DNA of 64,000 nucleotides from Aeromonas fluvialis (GTDB lineage: Bacteria > Pseudomonadota > Gammaproteobacteria > Enterobacterales > Aeromonadaceae). Location of the stretch: contig NZ_CDBO01000052.1 of the NCBI RefSeq assembly GCF_000819885.1, positions 21,943-85,942 on the forward strand, read 5' to 3'. This document shows, one piece after another, positions 55,897-64,000 of this stretch. The position numbers and the translations under genes are program-made. The number at the start of each line of letters is the position of its first letter. Within the stretch, counting starts at the first letter, position 1. Under the pieces are notes generated by a model. The model saw only the letters and a list, made by a program, of their open reading frames with translations, made no database searches and had not been told where the DNA came from.

Positions 55897-55931
55897 AAAA
55901 AACGGGCCCAAACCAGAGGTTTGGGCCCGAT
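55897..55931. terminator. Bidirectional terminator between trkH and typA
   Basis: TCGGGCCCAAAC on the minus strand pairs with GTTTGGGCCC across CAGAG or its complement; the minus side ends in TTTTTTA. It serves typA (minus) and trkH (plus). Confidence 0.85.
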
Positions 55932-55986
55932 TATCAATGTTCCGTCAGCAACCCGGGTGGGCAACCACACGGATCAGCACATGGCA

Positions 55987-57798
55987 TTAACCACGGCCGG
56001 CGCGCTTGCGATCCATCTCGGTCAGCAGCTTCTTACGAATGCGGATGGCCTTGGGAGTGATCTCGACCAGCTCATCGTTGTCGATGAATTCGAGAGCCTG
56101 TTCCAGAGTCATGCGGATCGGCGGAGTCAGCACTTGAGCTTCGTCGGTACCGGAGGCGCGCATGTTGGTCAGCTGCTTGCCCTTCAGGCAGTTAACGGTC
56201 AGGTCGTTGGAACGGGAGTGGATACCGATCACCTGGCCTTCGTAAACTTCGGTCGCGTGACCGATAAACAGACGACCACGGTCTTGCAGACCGAACAGGG
56301 CGAAGGTCAGCGCCTTACCGGTTGCGTTGGAGATCAGCACGCCGTTCTGACGCTCACCGATGCTGCCACCCTTGTGCGGACCGTAGTGGTCAAAGGTGTG
56401 GTACAGCAGACCGGTACCTGAAGTCATGGTCAGGAACTCGGTCTGGAAACCGATCAGGCCACGGCTCGGGATCATGAAGTCAAGACGGACACGACCCTTG
56501 CCATCCGGCGTCATGTTGGTCATCTCGCCCTTACGCAGGCCGAGTTGCTCCATCACGGAACCCTGATGCACTTCTTCAACGTCGACAGTAACGGTTTCAA
56601 ACGGTTCTTGCAGTTCGCCATCCACGGTACGCAGAATGACTTCCGGACGGGATACCGCCAGTTCGTAGCCTTCACGACGCATGTTTTCGATCAGGATGGA
56701 GAGGTGCAGTTCACCACGACCGGATACGCGGAACTTGTCCGGATCTTCAGTCTCTTCCACACGCAGGGCCACGTTGTGGACCAGCTCCTGGTTCAGACGC
56801 TCCAGAATGTTGCGGGAGGTCACGAACTTGCCCTCTTTACCGGCGAACGGTGAGGTGTTGACCTGGAAGGTCATGTTCACGGTCGGCTCGTCAACGGAGA
56901 GCGGCGGCAGGGCTTCAACAGCATTGTTGTCACAGATGGTGTCGGAGATTTTCAGCTCGCCCAGACCGGTGATGGCAATGATGTCACCCGCTTGCGCGTC
57001 GGTAACTTCAGTACGGGACAGGCCAAGATAACCCAGCACCTGACCGACTTTGCCGGTACGGTTCTTGCCGTTGGCACCGACGATGGTGACCTGCTGGTTG
57101 GTCTTGACGCGACCACGGGTGATACGGCCGATACCGATAACACCTACGTAGGAGTTGTAGTCCAGCTGGGAGATCTGCATCTGGAAACCACCGTCGGCAT
57201 CGGCCTTGGGTGCTTCAACGTTGTCAACGATAGCCTGGAACAGCGGCTCCATGTTCTCGGACTCGACGTCCTGATCCATGGTGGCCCAACCGTTCAGTGC
57301 AGAGGCGTAAACAACTTTGAAATCCAGCTGTTCGTCGGTCGCGCCCAGGTTGTCGAACAGGTCAAACACCTGATCCATTACCCAGTCAGGACGAGCGCCC
57401 GGACGGTCGACCTTGTTGATGACCACAATCGGCTTCAGACCCTGAGCGAAGGCTTTCTGGGTCACGAAACGGGTTTGCGGCATCGGGCCATCTACGGCGT
57501 CAACCAGCAACAGCACGGAGTCAACCATGGACAGTACGCGCTCAACTTCACCACCGAAGTCGGCGTGACCCGGAGTATCAACGATGTTGATGCGGTAGTC
57601 ATTCCAGCGGATCGCAGTGTTCTTGGCGAGAATGGTGATGCCACGTTCCCGTTCCAGATCATTGGAGTCCATGATCCGTTCCTGGCCTTCCGTGGAGCGG
57701 TCCAGGGTGCCGGACTGCTGCAGCAGCTTATCAACCAGAGTCGTTTTGCCGTGGTCAACGTGCGCAATAATCGCAATATTGCGTAAATTCTCTAACAT
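55987..57798 (-). CDS. typA: GTP-binding ribosome-associated protein TypA/BipA
   Basis: A 603-residue translational GTPase related to EF-G. G1 AHVDHGKTT is near residue 12, G3 DTPGHADFG near 74 and NKVD near 129. EF-G-like domains III and V and a unique C-terminal domain follow. It supports growth at low temperature and ribosome assembly. ATG at 57798 matches the family start ([17 protein letters not shown]). Divergent from glnA, as in E. coli. Confidence 0.96.
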   Translation of the reverse strand: MLENLRNIAIIAHVDHGKTTLVDKLLQQSGTLDRSTEGQERIMDSNDLERERGITILAKNTAIRWNDYRINIVDTPGHADFGGEVERVLSMVDSVLLLVDAVDGPMPQTRFVTQKAFAQGLKPIVVINKVDRPGARPDWVMDQVFDLFDNLGATDEQLDFKVVYASALNGWATMDQDVESENMEPLFQAIVDNVEAPKADADGGFQMQISQLDYNSYVGVIGIGRITRGRVKTNQQVTIVGANGKNRTGKVGQVLGYLGLSRTEVTDAQAGDIIAITGLGELKISDTICDNNAVEALPPLSVDEPTVNMTFQVNTSPFAGKEGKFVTSRNILERLNQELVHNVALRVEETEDPDKFRVSGRGELHLSILIENMRREGYELAVSRPEVILRTVDGELQEPFETVTVDVEEVHQGSVMEQLGLRKGEMTNMTPDGKGRVRLDFMIPSRGLIGFQTEFLTMTSGTGLLYHTFDHYGPHKGGSIGERQNGVLISNATGKALTFALFGLQDRGRLFIGHATEVYEGQVIGIHSRSNDLTVNCLKGKQLTNMRASGTDEAQVLTPPIRMTLEQALEFIDNDELVEITPKAIRIRKKLLTEMDRKRAGRG

Positions 57799-57952
57799 TC
57801 TCGCCTCAATCACCGGGTAAAATTGGGCGCTAATTGTACTCTTGCCTTTGTGATCTGCCTAGCAGAATTGCAGTACATTCGCGCATAACAACGGATCTGG
57901 ATCATAGACCTCTCTGACAAACCCTGCTTAGATGGGCGGTGACCGTATTTCG

Positions 57953-57971
57953 CGCACCATTACAGCGCACC
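57953..57971 (+). promoter_or_regulatory. NtrC-box-like site 1 upstream of glnA
   Basis: GCACCATTACAGCGCACCA at about 150 bp before the sigma-54 promoter. It contains GCACC in two copies, part of the NtrC box GCACCA-N5-TGGTGC; symmetry is imperfect. Confidence 0.45.
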
Positions 57972-57987
57972 AAAACGATCCACCATC

Positions 57988-58003
57988 GCACTAAATTGAT
58001 GCA
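57988..58003 (+). promoter_or_regulatory. NtrC-box-like site 2 upstream of glnA
   Basis: GCACTAAATTGATGCA, which has the GCAC and TGC halves of the NtrC box at the proper distance. Together with the first site it could form the enhancer pair that activates glnA from NtrC. Confidence 0.55.
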
Positions 58004-58076
58004 ACGCGAGTCGAGATCGCCTGATTTTGGGGAGCCTCTTCAGCGAGATTGCCCTGAAATCAAGCTGTCACAAACT

Positions 58077-58092
58077 TGGCACGATACTGGCT
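58077..58092 (+). promoter_or_regulatory. Sigma-54 promoter of glnA
   Basis: TGGCACGATACTGGCT: GG and GC are ten bases apart as in -24/-12 promoters (TGGCACNNNNNTTGCW). It is about 60 bp before the glnA ATG. Confidence 0.8.
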
Positions 58093-58149
58093 TATGTGAA
58101 TACGACGACGCATTCACCCAGAGAGTTTTAACACCGGAGGTTACTTAGC

Positions 58150-59559
58150 ATGTCAGCCCAGAACGTTTTGGCCCTGATCCAGGAACACGAAGTCAAGTTT
58201 GTTGATCTGCGCTTTACCGACACCAAGGGTAAAGAGCAGCATGTATCCATCCCTGCTCACCAGGTTGATGAAGATTTCTTCGAAGACGGCAAGATGTTCG
58301 ATGGTTCCTCCATCGGCGGCTGGAAAGGCATCAACGAATCCGACATGGTACTGATGCCGGACGCAGCCTCCGCCAAGCTGGACCCGTTCACCGAAGAGAC
58401 CACCCTGAACATCGTGTGTGACGTGCTGGAGCCTGCCACCATGCAGGGCTACGACCGCGATCCGCGCTCCATCGCCAAGCGCGCAGAAGATTTCCTGAAG
58501 TCCAGCGGCATCGCTGACACCGTGCTGTTCGGGCCGGAGCCGGAATTCTTCATGTTCGACAACATCACCTTCTCCAACACCATGGGCCACAGCTTCGTCA
58601 AAATCGAATCTGAAGAAGCCGCATGGAACTCCGGCACTGCCTATGAGCATGGCAACAAGGGTCACCGTCCGTTTGTGAAAGGCGGTTACTTCCCGGTTGC
58701 ACCGGTCGACTCCTCCCAGGATATCCGCGCCGCCATGTGTCTGGTGCTGGAAGAGATGGGCCAGGTCGTTGAAGCTCACCACCACGAAGTGGCCACTGCC
58801 GGTCAAAACGAGATCGCCACCCGCTTCAACACGCTGACGCTGAAGGCAGACGAAGTGCAGGTACTGAAGTACGTGATCCACAACGTGGCCCACGCCTACA
58901 ACAAGACCGTCACCTTCATGCCGAAACCCATGTTCGGCGACAACGGCTCCGGCATGCACTGCCACCAGTCTCTGGCCAAGAACGGCGTCAACCTGTTCGC
59001 CGGCGACCTGTACGGCGGCCTGTCCGAGATGGCACTGCACTACATCGGCGGTATCATCAAGCACGCCAAGGCCATCAACGCCTTCGCCAACCCGACCACC
59101 AACTCTTACAAGCGTCTGGTTCCGGGTTATGAAGCACCGGTCATGCTGGCCTACTCTGCCCGCAACCGCTCTGCCTCCATCCGCATTCCGGTAGTGCCGA
59201 GCCCGAAAGCCCGCCGTATCGAAGTGCGCTTCCCGGATCCTGCTGCCAACCCGTACCTGGCCTTCGCAGCCCAGCTGATGGCCGGTCTGGACGGTATCAT
59301 CAACAAGATCCATCCGGGCGATGCCATGGACAAGAACTTGTATGACCTGCCGCCGGAAGAAGCCGCAGAAGTGCCGACCGTTGCCGGTTCTCTGGACGAA
59401 GCCCTGTCCGCACTGGATGCAGATCGCGAGTTCCTGACCCGTGGTGGCGTGTTCAGCGACGACTTCATCAACTCCTATCTGGAACTGAAACAGCAGGATG
59501 TTGACCGTGTGCGCATGACCCCGCACCCGCTGGAGTTCGAACTGTACTACTCCGTCTAA
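58150..59559 (+). CDS. glnA: Glutamine synthetase (type I-beta)
   Basis: A 469-residue enzyme making glutamine from glutamate, ammonia and ATP; the same length as E. coli GlnA. Metal and ATP-site stretches [33 protein letters not shown] and [25 protein letters not shown] are intact. The adenylylation Tyr lies in [10 protein letters not shown] near residue 398, so covalent control by GlnE is likely. ATG follows ACCGGAGG. Upstream are NtrC and sigma-54 sites. Confidence 0.97.
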   Translation: MSAQNVLALIQEHEVKFVDLRFTDTKGKEQHVSIPAHQVDEDFFEDGKMFDGSSIGGWKGINESDMVLMPDAASAKLDPFTEETTLNIVCDVLEPATMQGYDRDPRSIAKRAEDFLKSSGIADTVLFGPEPEFFMFDNITFSNTMGHSFVKIESEEAAWNSGTAYEHGNKGHRPFVKGGYFPVAPVDSSQDIRAAMCLVLEEMGQVVEAHHHEVATAGQNEIATRFNTLTLKADEVQVLKYVIHNVAHAYNKTVTFMPKPMFGDNGSGMHCHQSLAKNGVNLFAGDLYGGLSEMALHYIGGIIKHAKAINAFANPTTNSYKRLVPGYEAPVMLAYSARNRSASIRIPVVPSPKARRIEVRFPDPAANPYLAFAAQLMAGLDGIINKIHPGDAMDKNLYDLPPEEAAEVPTVAGSLDEALSALDADREFLTRGGVFSDDFINSYLELKQQDVDRVRMTPHPLEFELYYSV

Positions 59560-59608
59560 GTCGCAGCAGACTGTCCGTTTAAATCCGGTCAGCTTGCCTA
59601 ATCGTGAC

Positions 59609-59636
59609 AAAACCCGCCATCTGGCGGGTTTTTTCT
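59609..59636 (+). terminator. Terminator of glnA
   Basis: AACCCGCCA/TGGCGGGTT around TC followed by TTTTTCTC. It limits read-through from glnA into the DUF4124 gene and glnLG. Confidence 0.9.
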
Positions 59637-59674
59637 CTGATAGGATTAAGCAAAATACCGTCAAGGAGAGATGG

Positions 59675-60259
59675 ATGAACAACAAGCATGGCATAGGGGT
59701 GCTCGCCCTCATGTTGCTGACCCCGTTCGGAGCAGATGCGGCCAAGGTCTACTCCTGGGTCGATGGCAATGGCATCACCCACTACTCGGATGCACCACCA
59801 CCCGGCAAGAGTGCCAAGGAGCTCGATCTGCGAATCGCTCCACTGATTGGCAGTAGTGCGCCACGCTCGGTGCAGGTGGATAACTTCAACAGCCTGACCG
59901 GCGCCGACGCCAAGAAGGAAAAAGAAGCGGCCAAGCTGGTCATCGAGCTGCTCTCCCCGGAACAGGGCAGCACCTTACGCGACAACACCGGTAACATCGT
60001 CTTTCAGGGCGCGATCAGCCCCAAACCTCCGACCCAGTATGATGTGCGCCTGACCCTGGATGGCAAGGCTGCCCCCATCGTCAGCAACAGCCTCTCTATC
60101 CGCGTCGAAAACGTCGATCGCGGTGCTCACGAGGCCCAGCTCGAACTGCTCGCCAAAGACGGTACGATCCTTGCTAAATCCAGCGTAGTCACCTTTTACC
60201 TGCATAGAGCGAGCGTGACGCCGGCTCCCAAACCCACCCCCAGGGCCGACCAGGGGTGA
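59675..60259 (+). CDS. DUF4124-domain exported protein
   Basis: A 194-residue protein with a signal peptide (MNNKHGIGVLALMLLTPFGADA, cleavage near residue 22) followed by the DUF4124 motif KVYSWVDGNGITHYSDAPPPG. The C-terminal part is a beta-rich domain (VQLSFQ-like) with a Pro-rich tail. It lies between glnA and glnL, a position often filled by DUF4124 genes in gammaproteobacteria. ATG at 59675 follows AAGGAGAG. Function unknown, probably periplasmic. Confidence 0.85.
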   Translation: MNNKHGIGVLALMLLTPFGADAAKVYSWVDGNGITHYSDAPPPGKSAKELDLRIAPLIGSSAPRSVQVDNFNSLTGADAKKEKEAAKLVIELLSPEQGSTLRDNTGNIVFQGAISPKPPTQYDVRLTLDGKAAPIVSNSLSIRVENVDRGAHEAQLELLAKDGTILAKSSVVTFYLHRASVTPAPKPTPRADQG

Positions 60260-60339
60260 TATAGCGCACCGATGCGGGTAAACTCTATGCACCATATCGG
60301 TGCGTGACAGGTGTCTAGCACCGTTTTAGGGAGAAACCT

Positions 60340-61395
60340 GTGCCAACCCGCTCGGACAACGCCAAAACACTCTTGGATAATTTGCTGACCGCCGTGATCC
60401 TGATGGATGAACGGCTTTGCATCCAGTTCGTCAACCCGGCGGCCGAACAGCTGCTCTCCCTCAGTGAACGACGGCTGATCGGTATCGAACTGCCCCATCT
60501 GCTGGAGCATATCTCCCTCGATTTGCAGCGGCTCAAGCAGTGCCTCGTTTCGGGGCAGGGGTTTACCGACAGCGAAGTGACTCTGGTGGTAGAGGGAGAA
60601 CCCCGCCTGGTCGAACTGAGCGCCACCCCCATGGCGGATCACGAAAAGCGTCTGCTGGTGGTGGAGCTGCGCAAGATCGACCAGCAGAAAAAGATAAGCC
60701 AGGAGCAGCAGCAGCATGCCCAACAGCTGGCGGCCAAGGAGCTGGTGCGCGGCCTCGCCCACGAGATCAAAAATCCCCTCGGCGGCCTGCGCGGCGCAGC
60801 CCAGCTGCTGCAAAAAGAGCTGCCGGATCCGGCCCTGTGCGAATACACCGGCATCATCATCGAGCAGGCCGACCGGCTCCGGGTGCTGGTCGATCGCCTG
60901 CTCGGCCCCCAGCGGCCCGGCCGCCACCAGATGCACAACGTCCATTCGGTACTGGAGCAAGTGCGCCGTCTGGTGGAGCTGGAGCTGCCACCTTCTGTTC
61001 GCATCGAGCGGGATTACGACCCCAGCATTCCCGAATTCGAAATGGAGCCGGATCAGCTACAGCAGGCGTTTCTCAACATAGTGGGCAACGCCGCCGAAGC
61101 GCTCGGCGACCAGACCGGTCTTATCCGCATCAAGACCCGCACCGCGTTCCAGATCACCATCCATGGCCAGCGCTATCGGCTGGCGGCGGAAATCAAGATC
61201 ATCGACAACGGCCCCGGCATTCCCGATGCCATCCGCGACACTCTCTTCTACCCGATGATTACCGGCAAGGAGGGGGGCACCGGGCTCGGCCTCTCCATCG
61301 CCCAGAACCTGATCGACCAGCACAAGGGGAAGATCGACTGTATTAGCTGGCCGGGTCACACCGAATTCACCATCTTTCTACCGCTTCGCAAGTAA
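60340..61395 (+). CDS. glnL: Nitrogen regulation sensor kinase NtrB (GlnL)
   Basis: A 351-residue cytoplasmic histidine kinase that senses nitrogen status through PII. An N-terminal PAS domain (about 8-110; DERLCIQFVNPAAEQLL) precedes the phospho-acceptor GLAHEIKNPLGG (His near 143). The ATPase domain has NIVGNAAEAL and GGTGLGLSIAQ. Starts at GTG 60340 after TAGGGAGA. It lies ten bases before glnG. Confidence 0.95.
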   Translation: MPTRSDNAKTLLDNLLTAVILMDERLCIQFVNPAAEQLLSLSERRLIGIELPHLLEHISLDLQRLKQCLVSGQGFTDSEVTLVVEGEPRLVELSATPMADHEKRLLVVELRKIDQQKKISQEQQQHAQQLAAKELVRGLAHEIKNPLGGLRGAAQLLQKELPDPALCEYTGIIIEQADRLRVLVDRLLGPQRPGRHQMHNVHSVLEQVRRLVELELPPSVRIERDYDPSIPEFEMEPDQLQQAFLNIVGNAAEALGDQTGLIRIKTRTAFQITIHGQRYRLAAEIKIIDNGPGIPDAIRDTLFYPMITGKEGGTGLGLSIAQNLIDQHKGKIDCISWPGHTEFTIFLPLRK

Positions 61396-61404
61396 GGGAA
61401 CCCC

Positions 61405-62823
<1,419 letters not shown>

Positions 62824-62965
62824 GTTCCCGGGAAAAACGATTCCCATCACGCCCTGACAAATCACCGCCTGCCAGAGCCCCCGCTTAACTATAAACGGGG
62901 TATCTTTTTTGAAAGCCCTGCCTAGAATGGCAGGCTTTCCAACCCGACTCGAAGAAGGCGCCACC

Positions 62966-63967
62966 ATGATTGACAGATCTCTCCCCCTGACCGACCTGCA
63001 CCGCCATCTGGACGGCAACATCCGCCCGCAAACCATCCTCGAGCTGGGTCGCCAACACAATATCCGGCTGCCCGCCTTCGAGCTGGAAGCGCTGCGCCCC
63101 CATGTACAGATCGTAGAGAACGAGCCGAGCCTGGTCGCCTTCCTGAAGAAACTGGACTGGGGGGTAGCCGTGCTGGCCGACTATGACGCCTGCCGCCGGG
63201 TCGCCTACGAGAACGTCGAAGATCTGCTGCGCGCCGGTATCGACTATGCCGAACTGCGTTTCAGCCCGGCCTACATGGCGATGGCCCACAAGCTGCACCC
63301 GCAGGGCGTGGTGGAGGCCATCATCGACGGCGTGGCCGCTGGCAGCCGCGACTTCGGCATCAAGACCAACCTGATCGGCATCATGAGCCGCACCTTCGGC
63401 ACCGAGCAGTGCAATCAGGAGCTGGCCGCCTGTCTGGCCCACCGCAACAAGCTGGTCGCCATCGATCTGGCCGGTGACGAACTGGGCTTCCCGGGCACCC
63501 TCTTTACCGACCACTTCCGCAAGGTGCGCGATGCAGGCATGCGCGTCACCGTACACGCCGGTGAAGCCGCTGGCCCCGAGAGCATGTGGCAGGCCATTCG
63601 CGAGCTGGGCGCCGAACGTATCGGTCACGGCGTCAAAGCGATTCAGGATCCGGCCCTGATGGCCTATCTGGCCGAGCACCGCATCGGCATCGAATCCTGC
63701 CTCACCTCCAACCTCCAGACCACCACAGTGGCGAGCCTGACCGAACACCCGATCCGCCAGTTCCTGGCCGCCGGTGTGCTGGCCTGCCTCAACACCGACG
63801 ATCCGGCGGTGGAAGGCATCGACCTGCCCCACGAATATGAAGTGGCCGCCCCGGCCACGGGCATGACCACGAGCGAAATCCGCACCGCCCAGCAGAATGG
63901 CCTGACCTTGGCCTTCCTGAGTGATAGCGAGAAAGCCGAGCTGAGCGCCCGCGCTGCCAGCCGCTGA
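62966..63967 (+). CDS. add: Adenosine deaminase
   Basis: A 333-residue zinc enzyme that converts adenosine to inosine. The metal motif LHRHLDGNI is near residue 13, [12 protein letters not shown] has a His and the catalytic Glu, [10 protein letters not shown] another His, and NTDDPAVEG the two Asp residues. ATG at 62966 matches the family start ([15 protein letters not shown]); an upstream ATG would add 19 residues. It lies 142 bp after glnG and is likely a separate unit. Confidence 0.95.
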   Translation: MIDRSLPLTDLHRHLDGNIRPQTILELGRQHNIRLPAFELEALRPHVQIVENEPSLVAFLKKLDWGVAVLADYDACRRVAYENVEDLLRAGIDYAELRFSPAYMAMAHKLHPQGVVEAIIDGVAAGSRDFGIKTNLIGIMSRTFGTEQCNQELAACLAHRNKLVAIDLAGDELGFPGTLFTDHFRKVRDAGMRVTVHAGEAAGPESMWQAIRELGAERIGHGVKAIQDPALMAYLAEHRIGIESCLTSNLQTTTVASLTEHPIRQFLAAGVLACLNTDDPAVEGIDLPHEYEVAAPATGMTTSEIRTAQQNGLTLAFLSDSEKAELSARAASR

Positions 63968-64000
63968 TCCACACCGGCACTGCAAATAACAACGGCCCAC

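Overview
The window looks like chromosomal DNA of a gammaproteobacterium close to Aeromonas. It is GC-rich and almost every protein has recognisable E. coli or Vibrio homologues. Gene orders such as clpB-pgeF-rluD | bamD, def-fmt-rsmB-trkA-trkH, glnA-glnL-glnG and engB-csrC-yihI-hemN are typical of the class. I see no prophage, insertion sequence, CRISPR array or rRNA operon. The genus call is an inference from gene content, not from a marker search.

Layout. 0-5 kb: a GlrK/QseE-type kinase, the 30-residue membrane protein YnhF, a FolK-like protein overlapping a convergent folM, a CBS-domain protein, a DUF2301 membrane protein and a solute-binding protein whose signal peptide carries an in-frame TGA. 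5-12.4 kb: asnC/asnA, a degenerate copy of the asnA tail, clpB with a heat-shock promoter, pgeF, rluD, bamD. 12.5-17 kb: a CoA-disulfide-reductase-like flavoprotein, the cystine symporter tcyP and the cysteine desulfidase cyuA, with a perfect 13-bp inverted repeat upstream. 17-26.6 kb: a second solute-binding protein, pntAB, yqhD/yqhC, lipocalin blc, a decayed chemoreceptor, a VOC protein and its divergent LysR regulator. 26.7-35 kb: a lone tRNA-Trp, an orphan gene, pyrL-pyrBI with an attenuator, argR, and the arginine deiminase operon arcA-arcC-arcB-arcD. 35-37 kb: a 58-residue secreted protein next to a CRP-like site, then a ParA-type ATPase coupled to a ribbon-helix-helix-like partner. 37-43 kb: a CsrB-type RNA, hemN, DUF2489, yihI, a CsrC-type RNA, cytochrome c4, engB and Spot 42 RNA. 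43-55.8 kb: aroE-yrdB, hemF, tsaC, purE, yrdD-smg-dprA-LysM, def-fmt-rsmB, trkA-trkH. 56-64 kb: typA, then glnA (sigma-54/NtrC promoter), a DUF4124 protein, glnL, glnG and add.

How the genes work together. Two clusters meet at carbamoyl phosphate: the arc operon makes it by breaking down arginine, pyrBI uses it for pyrimidines, and argR lies between them. Three regulatory RNAs (two CsrA sponges and Spot 42) sit within 6 kb, and both sponges carry the same upstream element resembling the UvrY/GacA site. Cystine import and cysteine desulfuration lie beside a thiol-disulfide flavoprotein. Glutamine synthetase sits with its own NtrBC regulators.

The least explained items are the ParA/ribbon-helix-helix pair beside csrB, the small secreted protein, the operator-like repeat before cyuA, the structured tail after asnA, and a tRNA-Trp that carries A24 and a disrupted 27-43 pair. 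Both of those tRNA positions affect UGA misreading in E. coli tRNA-Trp, and the window also holds a gene with an apparent TGA in its signal peptide.
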